A DNA stretch of 64,000 bases from DAHUXT01 sp036273675 (GTDB lineage Bacteria; Chloroflexota; Ktedonobacteria; Ktedonobacterales; JADMIN01), in contig DASUHD010000090.1 of NCBI GenBank assembly GCA_036273675.1, positions 6,113 to 70,112 of the forward strand. Reading direction: 5' to 3'. Made by a program: the position numbers and the translations under genes. This document shows, piece by piece, positions 17,313 through 26,457 of the stretch. Each line of letters starts with the position of its first letter. Positions within the stretch are counted from its first letter, which is position 1. The notes beneath the pieces are model-generated. The model was not told the DNA's origin. It saw nothing but the letters and a program-made list of their open reading frames with translations, and ran no database searches.

Positions 17313-20300
17313 TCATCGTGACTTGAGCGCTCGTTCGGCGCGTGAGGCGTCGCTGCTTGCGCCCAGTCGTGTAAAGATCGTGTATGCCTCGCGCAGCCGC
17401 CCCTGGCTTGCCTCATCATCGGGGGCAAGTCGCGCCCAGACAAAGAGCGCCTGCGCTTTGGCGTAGGGATAACCGATGGCGTTGGCGAGCGTGACAGCTT
17501 CAGCGAGCGTCGTTTCCGCCGTATCGAGGTCGCCCTGCCGCTGCGCCACCAGCGCCTGTATTCGTAGCGCATTGACCAGCATGACGCGCATTCCCATCGC
17601 TCGTAACAGTTGAATCGCCTGCGCCGCTACACTGGTAGCGTGCTCGATCTCGCCCATTTCCAGATAGGCCCAGGCAAGCAAAGGCAGCAGCCCCACCAGG
17701 TCTGGCTCATCCATTCCAGCCTGCGTCACCAGTGCAGCGAGACGGTCGCGTGCCTCTACCGGTCGACCACTGCGCAACTCACGCTCAGCAAGGGCGCTCT
17801 GGGCATCACTGAAGGTTTGCGCATCTGGCTCCCCGAGCGCCAGCCCTTCGGCAATCACGCGGGCCGCGTCACTCGGCCTGCCCTCGGCCAGATAGAGCCG
17901 CCCACGCATGACCAGCAACGAGGCCGAGAGCGCGTTGACACCCATCTCCTGAGCAATCTGCTGGGCAGAATTCAGGTCGGCATGGGCGCGCTGCCATTCG
18001 CCGAGCAGGAAGCATGCATACGCGTGATTCACCAGCAGCAGGGGCAGAATGATCGGAGAATGCAGACGCGGCGCCAGTTCGAGTGCGCGCGCGAATGTGT
18101 CTCGGGCGTTTTCGAGAGGACCGATCAGCATATACGAGTGCGCAATGTTATTGAGCGCCACCACCTGCGTATCGAGGGCATCAGTCTCCTCGGCGAGGCG
18201 GACGACTTCGTGCAGACTGGGCAGCGCCTCATCGAAACGCCCCAGCGTCGCCAGTGCGGCGCTGTGCCTGCCTTTGGCCTCGGCAAGCAGGCGCAGATCG
18301 CCCGCCTCACTGGCAAGCGCCAGCGCGCGCTCAGCAATCGCCAGCAACTCATGATACAAGCCACTGGCCAGATAGAGAAAGCTCAGAGCGGTATAGACCC
18401 GCACCAACGCTCCCGCCGGTGTCTGCGTCGGAAGCTGCTCCAGATAGGGCCGCGTCATCTCGATGCCTGTTTCCGGCGTTCCATGATCGTTATAGACACG
18501 AGCCATGAGCGCGACATCCTGAGCGAGCGCCTCATACGCGCCAGCCGCGCGATCCAGATCGGCTGCCCGTCGTAGCGCCACCAGCGCCTCATCCCAGCGC
18601 GCAAGTCCTGCCAGGGCTGTCCCACGCCGCGCCTGGACCACGGCCTCCTGGGCTGTATCTTGCAGGCTACGAGCAAGCTCGACCGCAGTCCGGTAGCGAT
18701 TTTCGGCGGCAGCATAGGCGTAGATCACCTGCGCCTGGTCACCTGCCTGGATGACATAGGGCAAGGCGCGCGTCGGTTCGTCGGCCTGAAGAAAGTGCCG
18801 GGCCAGCTCGCTGGCGTATCCCGAACGCTGGCTCTGCGGTAGGCGCTCAAGCGCGGCGCCAGCGGCCAGATGCAGTCGGCGGCGGCGGCGGCGCGAGATG
18901 CCATGATACAACGCTTGCTGCGTCAGCACGTGATTGAAGCAGTAGTTGTCTGGGCCAGTCTCTTGCACCAGCGCCGCCGCAATGGCGGCTTCCAGCGCCG
19001 CCTCCACATCATCCTCATCCCGCTGCTGAAGCGCGACAAGGTCATCAAAGACAAAACGCTCCCCCAGGATGCTGGCTTCTTCCAAAAGTTCCTGCGCGCC
19101 CACATCCAGCCGTGCCAACCGCTCATCTATCGCCGCCTGGACACTCTCCGGCACGAGAATTTCCTGTTCGCTCTCCCATTCCCAGCGCCCATCGGCAGAC
19201 CGCATCTCGCCACGCTGTTGCAGCGCGCGCAGCACCTCAACCGTGAAAAAAGGGTTGCCATCGGTACTGCGGTGAATCGCCTCGATGAGCGCCGCGGGCG
19301 GCCCGATAGGTGTATTCACCTCACTTTCCCCCGTAGCTGTTTCCGCGATGATCGTAGCGACGAGCGCTGCCGTACCCCCTTGCGAGAGCCGTGTGACCGT
19401 CAGACGCTCAGCCAGTCGCTCGCGGGCAAGATCATGCAGGATGCGGCGGAGCGGGTGACGGCGCGAGAGATCGGTATCGCGGTAGGCGCAGAGGATGAAG
19501 ACCCGCGAGGCGCGCGTATGTTGCGCCAAATGCTGCAACAGGCTCAGGCTGGCGTCGTCGGCCCAGTGCAGATCATCCAGCAGCAGCGCAATCGGCTGCT
19601 CAAGCGCCAATGCCTGGAAGAAGCGCGTTATCGACCAGAAGAGGCGCTGCTGTTCCTCTGCGCGCCGGTAAGCGCCGCTCGCCTCAGGATCCTGTACGGA
19701 TCCGGGCAGGAGCCGCTGCACCTCGGGCCAGGAGCGCGGCATCTCTTCGCGCATGGCGGGCGCGGCGTTCATAACGGCGGCCAGCAGCGCCTCGACGAAG
19801 GGATAGTAGGGCATCGCCTGGTAAGGTTCCTGGCAGCGCCCGGTCACAACCAGATAGCCACGTGACTGCGCCGCAAGCGTTGCTTCCTGGGCCAGTCGCG
19901 TCTTGCCCACACCTGGCTCGCCCGCGAGAAACACGATTTTGGCCGAGCCGTGAAGCGTCGCATCGAGCGCGTCGCCGATCTGGCGTAGCTCAGACTCGCG
20001 TGTGACGATGGGATGGTCAGGCAGAGCGCCCAGGAACCCGCCAACCGCCCGTGACGGCGCCACCAGCGGTTCGCTGTCATCTCCGTTAGAGCCACCACCC
20101 GCGCCACCGTCAACCGTTGGCGACGTGAGATCCAGTGCGACATCGCCTGGCCGCTTGCGCGCAGCGGAAAGAAACGCGGCGTATTGCTCCCGCGGGAGTT
20201 CGAGGGCGCCGCAGAGCAGCTCAACGGTGGTTTTGTGGGGCGCCCGGCTGATACCCCGCTCAATCGCGGTGATGGCGCGTGCGCTCAACCCAGCCCGCTC

Positions 20301-20396
20301 GGCCAGTTCCTCCTGGGTAAGCCCGGCATCACGGCGCGCGCGCCGCAGCAGATCGGCAAAGCTGGGCTGTGTGTCTGGGTCACGCGCTGTCGTCAC
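17313..20396 (-). CDS. XRE-HTH / ATPase / TPR transcriptional regulator
   Basis: 1027 residues from a GTG at 20396, preceded by AGGAGGCGAGG; an ATG at 20471 is in frame but lacks a ribosome binding site. Domains in order: an XRE helix-turn-helix (about residues 12-70, RRDAGLTQEELAERAGLS), a MalT/AfsR-like ATPase with Walker A GEPGVGKT (159-166) and Walker B LLLDDLHWAD (271-280), and a long C-terminal array of TPR-type helices (about residues 560-1020). ATPase-TPR regulators of this class switch on ligand or partner binding. It reads away from a 64-residue peptide gene and MFS exporter, across repeat-rich DNA that is a natural candidate operator. Confidence 0.85.
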   Translation of the reverse strand: MTTARDPDTQPSFADLLRRARRDAGLTQEELAERAGLSARAITAIERGISRAPHKTTVELLCGALELPREQYAAFLSAARKRPGDVALDLTSPTVDGGAGGGSNGDDSEPLVAPSRAVGGFLGALPDHPIVTRESELRQIGDALDATLHGSAKIVFLAGEPGVGKTRLAQEATLAAQSRGYLVVTGRCQEPYQAMPYYPFVEALLAAVMNAAPAMREEMPRSWPEVQRLLPGSVQDPEASGAYRRAEEQQRLFWSITRFFQALALEQPIALLLDDLHWADDASLSLLQHLAQHTRASRVFILCAYRDTDLSRRHPLRRILHDLARERLAERLTVTRLSQGGTAALVATIIAETATGESEVNTPIGPPAALIEAIHRSTDGNPFFTVEVLRALQQRGEMRSADGRWEWESEQEILVPESVQAAIDERLARLDVGAQELLEEASILGERFVFDDLVALQQRDEDDVEAALEAAIAAALVQETGPDNYCFNHVLTQQALYHGISRRRRRRLHLAAGAALERLPQSQRSGYASELARHFLQADEPTRALPYVIQAGDQAQVIYAYAAAENRYRTAVELARSLQDTAQEAVVQARRGTALAGLARWDEALVALRRAADLDRAAGAYEALAQDVALMARVYNDHGTPETGIEMTRPYLEQLPTQTPAGALVRVYTALSFLYLASGLYHELLAIAERALALASEAGDLRLLAEAKGRHSAALATLGRFDEALPSLHEVVRLAEETDALDTQVVALNNIAHSYMLIGPLENARDTFARALELAPRLHSPIILPLLLVNHAYACFLLGEWQRAHADLNSAQQIAQEMGVNALSASLLVMRGRLYLAEGRPSDAARVIAEGLALGEPDAQTFSDAQSALAERELRSGRPVEARDRLAALVTQAGMDEPDLVGLLPLLAWAYLEMGEIEHATSVAAQAIQLLRAMGMRVMLVNALRIQALVAQRQGDLDTAETTLAEAVTLANAIGYPYAKAQALFVWARLAPDDEASQGRLREAYTIFTRLGASSDASRAERALKSR

Positions 20397-20493
20397 TGTG
20401 GCTAACCTCGCCTCCTGGCCGCCTCTCGCAAGGAGCGGAAGAACCAGAGGAATTATCGCTCCACGACACATGGTAACACGTCGGGAAACGCAC

Positions 20494-20512
20494 GTGAAGC
20501 ATGGCGCTTCAC
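20494..20512. promoter_or_regulatory. Inverted repeat near the regulator start
   Basis: GTGAAGC and GCTTCAC are perfect seven-base arms with a five-base spacer. The site is about 100 bases before the GTG start of the XRE regulator, in the shared divergent region. It is a candidate operator for a dimeric XRE-type HTH. Confidence 0.45.
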
Positions 20513-20526
20513 ACTACGAGGAAACT

Positions 20527-20581
20527 CTATCACCTGATTTATCAGTAGCTTTGTCAGTCCTTATGTCAGCGCGCATGTCAG
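20527..20581. promoter_or_regulatory. Direct-repeat array, 12 bp period (iteron-like operator)
   Basis: TTATCAG (20539), TTGTCAG (20551), ATGTCAG (20563) and ATGTCAG (20575) recur at exactly 12-base spacing. A weaker fifth unit, CTATCAC, lies at 20527. The consensus is (T/A)T(A/G)TCAG plus five variable bases. The array lies in the divergent region between the XRE/ATPase/TPR regulator and the peptide-exporter genes. Tandem direct repeats at about one helical turn are typical binding sites for cooperatively bound activators. Confidence 0.65.
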
Positions 20582-20705
20582 ATTTTCGTGGTATCGGCCG
20601 CTGTTCTCAGGCACACTGGACTCCAGAACGACACGGCGATCACACTCGCCAGAAAAACAAACGACAAGCGATAGAGGTAATCCAGCGGAAAGGCAGAGAG
20701 CCAGT

Positions 20706-20900
20706 ATGACAATGACAGCCATTGCAACCGAGACGACCGACACAACCGAGACGACGCGCGACGACGAGCAGACAACCATCGACGGCAATGCGTACGAAAA
20801 CCAGCGCTCCGCTGTCGAGCCACAGCCAGAGACTTCAGAGCGGGGGACAGCCTATCTGCCCGGAGCCATACCCGGCGCCATCGCCATTAACTGGAAGTAA
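20706..20900 (+). CDS. Small acidic peptide (64 aa), possible signal or modified-peptide precursor
   Basis: 64 residues, with a weak upstream GGAAAGG/AGAGAG ribosome binding site. The N-terminal two thirds are Thr/Glu/Asp-rich and contain no cysteine. The last 17 residues are hydrophobic and Pro/Gly-containing (TAYLPGAIPGAIAINWK), a leader-plus-core look. There is no Sec signal. It is followed, after 34 bases, by an MFS exporter in the same direction, and is divergent from a large XRE/TPR regulator. No homologous family is recognised. It could instead be a non-functional short frame; the operon context argues for a real gene. Confidence 0.5.
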   Translation: MTMTAIATETTDTTETTRDDEQTTIDGNAYENQRSAVEPQPETSERGTAYLPGAIPGAIAINWK

Positions 20901-20934
20901 TCACGCTACGAGCGAACAGCGGAGGAAAGATACC

Positions 20935-22308
20935 ATGAGCATCATCACACTGACGATTCGCGCGCGGGTCGCGGCGCAAGCGGCGCGGAACTGGCCTCGC
21001 CGGGCGGTTGACTGGACGCTGCAACGGCAGCCACTCCGGCGCCGCCGCAACTACCTGACCCTCTGGGGCGGCAAGCTGGTCTCGGCCACCGGCTCACAGA
21101 TGACGCAGATTGCGTTTCCGTTGCTGGTGCTGGCGCTGACCCACTCGGCGGCCATCGCTGGGCTTGCCGGCGCGCTACGGATGCTGCCGTATCTGCTGTT
21201 CTCGCTGCCCGCCGGGGCGCTGGTGGATCGCTGGGATCGTCGCCGCGTCATGATTCTCTGCGATAGCGGGCGAGCGATTGCGCTTGGCAGCATTCCACTG
21301 GCGCTGCTGCTCGGCCATCTCAGCGTGCTTCAGATCTGTCTGGTCGCAGTCATCGAGGGGACCCTTTTCGTCTTCTTCGATCTCGCGGAGATAGCTGTGC
21401 TCCCGGACATCGTCACACAGGAGGAAATGCCTGCCGCCGCCGCGCAATATCTCAGCCTGACCGATGGAGTGACGACACTGCTTGGCCCGGCGCTGGGTGG
21501 CGTGCTCTTCGCCCTCGGGCGCATGGTTCCGTTCCTGCTCGACGCCGTGACCTACAGCGCCTCGGTGCTGGCGCTATGGCGTATCCAGCTGCCGAAACAG
21601 CACGCGGTTGATGAGACGACACATCCGCTGAACTGGCGGACACTACGTGGCGATATCGCCGCGGGTGTCGCCTGGCTCTGGCGCCATCGGACGCTACGCG
21701 CGCTGACGACGCTGCTGGCGACAGGTAACTGCCTGGTGGCAGGCGAGGCGCTGCTAGTGATTGTGCTGGCCGAGCGGATGCGTGCGACAGCGCCAGAGGT
21801 CGGACTGATTCTGGGGCTGGGCGGCTCGGGGACGGTCTTCGGCTCACTGCTGGCGGAGCGTGTGGCGCGGCGGCTGACCTTTGCGCAGGCGTTCATCGGC
21901 GGCAACTGGCTCGTGGCGCTCATCTGGCTGCTCTATGCGGTGGCTCCAACACCGTTTGCACTGGGCCTTGTGATGGCTGCCCTCGGGGCCGTCTACGCCG
22001 TCCTCAACGTAGCGCAGTTCAGCTACCGAATGTCGCTCATCCCCAGCGCGCTCCAGGGCCGGATTAGCAGTATCATCCGCCTGCTGGTCTACGGCAGCAT
22101 GCCGCTGGGCCTGGCCATCGCGGGATTCTTCATCGAGCATGCGGGCGCGACCACAACCGTGGTAGCGCTGGGCGCCGGGCTGGTGGCAGTGGCGCTGGCG
22201 GCGAGCCTCCACCCACAGATTCGCCGCGCGCGTTCGTCTGAACTGGAGACAGATGCGCCCGCCGATGCCGAAACCGATGTGGAAGTTGTCGCTCCGGCGG
22301 AGGCATAG
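20935..22308 (+). CDS. MFS exporter (EntS-like, 12 membrane segments)
   Basis: 457 residues from the ATG at 20935, with GGAGGAAA seven bases upstream. It has a basic N-terminus, about twelve hydrophobic helices, and the MFS motif-A-type loop LVDRWDRRRVMIL between helices 2 and 3. It most resembles the EntS / macrolide-type drug exporter subgroup of the major facilitator superfamily. The C-terminal tail is acidic. It sits directly behind the 64-residue peptide gene, so export of that peptide, or of a regulated small molecule, is a reasonable hypothesis. It ends at a strong stem-loop. Confidence 0.85.
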   Translation: MSIITLTIRARVAAQAARNWPRRAVDWTLQRQPLRRRRNYLTLWGGKLVSATGSQMTQIAFPLLVLALTHSAAIAGLAGALRMLPYLLFSLPAGALVDRWDRRRVMILCDSGRAIALGSIPLALLLGHLSVLQICLVAVIEGTLFVFFDLAEIAVLPDIVTQEEMPAAAAQYLSLTDGVTTLLGPALGGVLFALGRMVPFLLDAVTYSASVLALWRIQLPKQHAVDETTHPLNWRTLRGDIAAGVAWLWRHRTLRALTTLLATGNCLVAGEALLVIVLAERMRATAPEVGLILGLGGSGTVFGSLLAERVARRLTFAQAFIGGNWLVALIWLLYAVAPTPFALGLVMAALGAVYAVLNVAQFSYRMSLIPSALQGRISSIIRLLVYGSMPLGLAIAGFFIEHAGATTTVVALGAGLVAVALAASLHPQIRRARSSELETDAPADAETDVEVVAPAEA

Positions 22309-22326
22309 GAAGAACACTTTCCCTGA

Positions 22327-22349
22327 CCCGCTCTCCACAGGAGAGCGGG
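22327..22349. terminator. Stem-loop terminator between convergent genes
   Basis: CCCGCTCTCC and GGAGAGCGGG form a perfect ten-base stem with an ACA loop, followed on the plus strand by AGTTTGCTATT. It lies 18 bases after the MFS stop and before the end of the convergent gene, so it may serve both. The T run is short, hence moderate confidence. Confidence 0.6.
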
Positions 22350-22355
22350 AGTTTG

Positions 22356-22787
22356 CTATTCTGCTGCTCGGTTGCGCGTTGAGAGACGGGAGAGGATCGA
22401 GGCATAGGCGGCGAGGCCGAGCGCCAGCACCGAGGGGAGATAGACGACGCCCGCGCCACCCGCCGCCAGCGCGCACCCGCCGAAGACCAGCGCGGTCGCC
22501 ACCCACAACGGAATCGCCGCCAACCGCCGACCTGTCCGCGCCTCGACACTAGCCCCAACACCCCCCACCAATGAGAGCGCCAGCATCGCCAGCACAAAGA
22601 GCCAGGTCGAAGCGCCAGACGGAGCTTGCGCCAGCGATTCGTAACGGACCGCATGCGCCGGGCAGCCTTGTGCGGCTGCCACAGTGCAGACAGGCACGAC
22701 AGGCGCGAAGACCAGAAAGGCGAAGGCAAGCGCGCCCAGCACGCAGGCCGCGATCCCCGCGCCAAACTCGATCCGTCGCGCCCTCAT
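22356..22787 (-). CDS. Four-helix membrane protein, unknown function
   Basis: 143 residues from the ATG at 22787, chosen because GAAGGAGG precedes it. It has four hydrophobic segments. A loop after the first contains two cysteines (VPVCTVAAAQGCPAHAV) that probably form an extracytoplasmic disulfide. No family is recognised. It lies downstream of the DUF998-like gene on the same strand, with 77 bases between them. Confidence 0.6.
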   Translation of the reverse strand: MRARRIEFGAGIAACVLGALAFAFLVFAPVVPVCTVAAAQGCPAHAVRYESLAQAPSGASTWLFVLAMLALSLVGGVGASVEARTGRRLAAIPLWVATALVFGGCALAAGGAGVVYLPSVLALGLAAYASILSRLSTRNRAAE

Positions 22788-22864
22788 CTCGCCTCCTTCA
22801 GATGTCGCTCGTCTGGACCAGAGGAGGCGTCTTTCGCAGAGAGCGCCGTATAGCATTCAGCCCG

Positions 22865-23659
22865 CTACTGCTCTGGCGCGACCAGACTTTCCTGTGCGGC
22901 GACGGCAGGGCGAAGCGGCCAGACCATATGCGTTCTCAGCAGGAGCGCCTGGACGAAAATGGTGGTAACCGCCGTGTAGACGATAAGCTTCTGCGCGACC
23001 GCGTGAATCTCGTCGCCGAGACGATCTACCGGCGCTGGCCCATAAAACATCAGCAACAAGTAGCCAAAGAGTATTATGACGAACGCGACGTTCACGCGCA
23101 AGAGCGAGGCAGGAATCCCGCGACTCAGCCGAATTGCCACGATCTCCAGCATCACCGCCCCTAACAGCAGGCGGAACGCCCATTGCGTAAACGCCTGGTG
23201 CTGGACGTAGAGCAGATCATGAGGAGTCGCGCCCACGCCAATGAAGCAGATCGCGGCAGCTATACCCACAGCGGTTGCTAGCATGTTCACCCGGCGCGCC
23301 CACAGCGAAGGAGCTCGCGAGCCAAAGAACCTGGCGAATATCACGAAGAATGCGCCAAGTCCGATACCCACCATAGCCATTGCGGTGGAGAAGAGCACCA
23401 TCGAGGGGAAGTTCGATGCGCCTGACTGCGTGTGTATCTGCCCCAGGTCGCTAAAGGTGTTCAAGAAGAAAAGATATCCGTGGGTAAACCTCACTGGAAG
23501 CGTACCACCTGGATACAGGAGCATCGCGACCGTTGTCAACGCGACAAACAGCGCACAGACGCCCGCGACGATTCCAAAGACATTCCGATAGATGTGCCGA
23601 TGCCAACGCGTGGAGAATGCTGTCCGTGATGGAGTCGCTCCGGATTCCTCAAATGTCAT
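22865..23659 (-). CDS. DUF998-like multi-pass membrane protein
   Basis: 264 residues from the ATG at 23659; the frame extends further upstream without a ribosome binding site. It has about seven hydrophobic segments. The region NTFSDLGQIHTQSGASNFPSMVLF resembles the DUF998 signature of a Ser/Asp-containing loop between the first helices. The function of the family is unknown. It is divergent from the acyltransferase gene across a 348-base region containing an 11 bp-period repeat. Confidence 0.6.
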   Translation of the reverse strand: MTFEESGATPSRTAFSTRWHRHIYRNVFGIVAGVCALFVALTTVAMLLYPGGTLPVRFTHGYLFFLNTFSDLGQIHTQSGASNFPSMVLFSTAMAMVGIGLGAFFVIFARFFGSRAPSLWARRVNMLATAVGIAAAICFIGVGATPHDLLYVQHQAFTQWAFRLLLGAVMLEIVAIRLSRGIPASLLRVNVAFVIILFGYLLLMFYGPAPVDRLGDEIHAVAQKLIVYTAVTTIFVQALLLRTHMVWPLRPAVAAQESLVAPEQ

Positions 23660-24007
23660 AATGCGTGATTGTCCTCGTATTTGTTGTCTAACCGTGCGCA
23701 GAGCGCTTGACGTAATCAGGTTGTCCCACCAGCCCTCAGTAGGCAACGTCGTCGCATGTGTCGTCAACCTGACGAGCCGCACTTTTGCCTCTCGCTGAGG
23801 CTATTGGCGCAATTGTGATGAGGTTGTGACGCGATTGTGATGTGCAGGCATTTGGCCGTGCGCTGGCTGTGAGAAGCGAATGTCACGCTGCTATTAGGGA
23901 ATGACCTATCCGCCCTCGCTGGGCGTACCCTGGGCGCGCGTACAGTAGCGAGACGTCTCGCGCGATGCGGGCGCTAAAGCGTATGGGTCACGGAATGGAG
24001 TCTGGCG
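23660..24007. other. Divergent regulatory region (348 bp)
   Basis: No gene is seen. It separates two divergent membrane-protein genes and contains the three-unit repeat at 23813-23842 described separately. A weak ribosome binding site (GGAGTCTGG) precedes the ATG at 24008. Confidence 0.5.
23813..23842. promoter_or_regulatory. Direct repeats, 11 bp period
   Basis: TTGTGATG (23813), TTGTGACG (23824) and TTGTGATG (23835) recur at exactly 11-base spacing. Such heptamer-like repeats at one helical turn are the classic binding pattern of SARP/OmpR-type winged-helix regulators. They lie about 170 bases before the acyltransferase gene at 24008. Confidence 0.55.
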
Positions 24008-25270
24008 ATGAACACGCTCGCTCCAGTTCAGCCAGATCAGGTTACGACGACACGACCACGTGCCGGTGCCGGTCGCCCCCGTGTCGCGGAGGTTGACTGG
24101 CTGCGTACCCTGATCGTGCTCGCCATTATTCCGTACCATGCGGCGGTGCTCTTCAGCGCGTCAAGCCCCTCCGTTCTCCACGATGCGTTGTCCGATCCAA
24201 AGCTGCCTATCATCTTTGGCGCGCTTCAGGCATGGGGTGTCGCGCTGATCTTTCTGCTGGCGGGAGCGTCAAGCAAGTTTGCGCTGGATGCTCGACCACC
24301 AGGGAGGTTCGTGAAAGATCGGTTGCTGCGACTGCTGATTCCTGTCGCCTTCACCATGATCCTACTTGCGCCGTTGCGCGCCTACTACCTTCTGCTGGCC
24401 AATCCCAAGCTTGCCAGCGTGAGTCCCAGGCCCATTGCCCATCCCGAGCAATTGCAGAATATTGGCACATTCTTTCAGGTGTACTGGACCAGCCTAGTGA
24501 CCACTAGCAAACCCATCGTCGTCACAAACTCGCTGGCCCATCTCTGGTTTGTTCCGCGATTGCTTATTGCCGCGCTTGTCTGTGTGCCGCTGTTCCTCTA
24601 TCTGCGCAAGAGATGGCCGCGCTGGATGGCGAAGGTTGCTTCATCTCGACTCCTGTTCACCGCAATACTACTGCTCGGTGGGTTTGTACCCGCCGCAACT
24701 GTAGCGATTCTGCAGCCGGGCTGGCTCCATCGTCTTACCGCCGGGCTGGCGCTGTATGAAGACTGGACGACGTTTGCGCTCCAAGTTGTAATGTTCATCT
24801 ATGGGTACCTCTTATACTCCAGCGCGACTCTGCGCGCTGCGGTGCGGAGGCTAGCCTTTGTTGCCCTGATACTGGCATTGGTGTGTTGGGGCTTCATTCT
24901 CATGGTCAGGCTCTCTGGACACGCGCCGCCAAATAACTACTCACTGGCCAGTGTGGGGTTTGCGCTCGTACAGGTGTACGCTATCTGGCTGCTGATCGTC
25001 GCGGTGCTTGGCCTGGCAATGCGTTACCTGGTCATGTCGCCCGCGTGGCAGCGCTATCTGACGACCGCTGCGTTTCCGGTCTTCATCCTGCATCTGCCAG
25101 TATTGACCATCATCGCGTATGACCTGCAAGCGCTGCCAATGCCCTGGTATGTCCTGTTTGCGCTCATCACCATCATGACATTCGTCATCTCGTTCGCGCT
25201 CTACGAGTTTTTGGTGCGCCGAACACCCATTATCCGGTCTCTCTTTGGTCTGAAGTCCGCAAGTGGTTAG
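24008..25270 (+). CDS. Acyltransferase-3 family membrane protein (OafA/MdoC-like)
   Basis: 420 residues and about ten to eleven hydrophobic segments. The family start is clear: RVAEVDWLRTLIVLAIIPYHAAVLF, in which the His of YHA is the conserved catalytic residue. These enzymes acetylate or acylate extracytoplasmic sugars, glucans or antibiotics. The target here is unknown. The end overlaps by four bases the end of the convergent DUF711 gene. Expression may depend on the repeat array upstream. Confidence 0.82.
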   Translation: MNTLAPVQPDQVTTTRPRAGAGRPRVAEVDWLRTLIVLAIIPYHAAVLFSASSPSVLHDALSDPKLPIIFGALQAWGVALIFLLAGASSKFALDARPPGRFVKDRLLRLLIPVAFTMILLAPLRAYYLLLANPKLASVSPRPIAHPEQLQNIGTFFQVYWTSLVTTSKPIVVTNSLAHLWFVPRLLIAALVCVPLFLYLRKRWPRWMAKVASSRLLFTAILLLGGFVPAATVAILQPGWLHRLTAGLALYEDWTTFALQVVMFIYGYLLYSSATLRAAVRRLAFVALILALVCWGFILMVRLSGHAPPNNYSLASVGFALVQVYAIWLLIVAVLGLAMRYLVMSPAWQRYLTTAAFPVFILHLPVLTIIAYDLQALPMPWYVLFALITIMTFVISFALYEFLVRRTPIIRSLFGLKSASG

Positions 25271-26457
25271 AGCGGCAGCACGCGGGTATTGGTCAGATAG
25301 GGTGAGTCGAAGCGCGTCATCTCGCCCGCCTTTGCGCCTGGCACGAGGAAGAGCCGCGCCGAGAGCGGCTTGCGCAGCCGCGCCGCCAGCCCCGCGACAT
25401 CCATCAGCAGCGCCGCCACCCCCTCCACCGGCGCGTCACCTGGCAGCGGCACCGTATCCAGCCCGGTACCGCAGACCGAGGAGAGGCTGAGCAGCGACGA
25501 GACACTCAGCAGTCCCTCGGCGCAACGCTCGCCCAGCACGCGGTCTTCCAGTGGCGGCAGCATCAGCCCACAGTAGCCGCACGTCACCAGCCTGGTATCC
25601 TTGATGCCGCGAGTAATGGCGGCAGCCAGCGCCAGCGTTCCCGGCTCGCCAAACCGGCCCAGGCCCGCCGCCTCGAAGGCTCCGGCGATGCTATCGTCGC
25701 CCATCGGCGCGGGCGAGAGGTCGATGCCGGTAAACCCGTAGCGCGCGCGTGCAGCCAGATCGCGTACCAGATCGACGACGGGCGTCGCGGCGGTGGTGAG
25801 CGCCTGCGTCACTGCGGCCCGCACATGTGGTAGCATTGCCGCGCCCGGCCCCACACGCTCGACCAGCGATTCGAGCGCCGCGCGCGCTATCCCGGCGCCC
25901 TGCAGGCCCACGCTCACCGTCCAGGTCTCGCCGCGATGGTACGCCTGCGGGAAGAACGGCCCGCCCGGCTCGCAGAGCGCCAGCGCCGCGAAGCGAAAGT
26001 TCGGCATGCCATTATCGTAGCCCGCGAGCTGATGCATCACCTGCGCCGTTGGTAGCGCCGCCTCATAGCGCACGCCATGCGCCACGCTCGCCAGTTGCAC
26101 AGTGGCGTTCAGCGCGGGATGCAAGGCGAGTATCTCCGGCAGTAGGGCAAGCCGCTCAAGCGGAAAATCTGGTATATCGGCGGGCGCGGGGCCAAGCGAA
26201 CAGAACGCGATACCCTCGGAGTCACAGAGCGCTTGCAGTTGAGCAGCGTACTCCACGATGGCCGTGTCGTCCCAGTCCGCCAGATCAACCAGCAGCGGGC
26301 GCGTGGCGATGCGCGTCGTCTGGACGAGATAGCCTGCCTGCTCCATCTCTGCCTGCGCCTTGCGCAGAAACGCGCCCGCGCGGCCCAGCGTCACCGCCGT
26401 CAGCGGGTGTGGCGCGCCGATACCCAGCGTGATGGTGCGGACGGTGATTGCGGTCAT
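25267..26457 (-). CDS. DUF711 (UPF0210) family protein
   Basis: 396 residues from the ATG at 26457 with GAGGAG upstream. The start TVRTITLGIGAPHPLT and the segments GMPNFRFAALALCEPGGPFFPQAYH and GFTGIDLSPAPM are characteristic of this family, whose members resemble the anaerobic ribonucleotide reductase/pyruvate-formate-lyase barrel but lack the glycyl-radical site. The biochemical role is not established. No partner gene (such as the ACT-domain protein seen beside some homologues) is adjacent. Confidence 0.75.
   Translation of the reverse strand: MTAITVRTITLGIGAPHPLTAVTLGRAGAFLRKAQAEMEQAGYLVQTTRIATRPLLVDLADWDDTAIVEYAAQLQALCDSEGIAFCSLGPAPADIPDFPLERLALLPEILALHPALNATVQLASVAHGVRYEAALPTAQVMHQLAGYDNGMPNFRFAALALCEPGGPFFPQAYHRGETWTVSVGLQGAGIARAALESLVERVGPGAAMLPHVRAAVTQALTTAATPVVDLVRDLAARARYGFTGIDLSPAPMGDDSIAGAFEAAGLGRFGEPGTLALAAAITRGIKDTRLVTCGYCGLMLPPLEDRVLGERCAEGLLSVSSLLSLSSVCGTGLDTVPLPGDAPVEGVAALLMDVAGLAARLRKPLSARLFLVPGAKAGEMTRFDSPYLTNTRVLPL

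Noticed and set aside
18870..19865. Long plus-strand open frame inside the XRE/ATPase/TPR regulator
   Set aside because: It is antisense to a protein with clear Walker motifs and TPRs. The simple GCG/CGG repeats there encode a run of arginines in the regulator.
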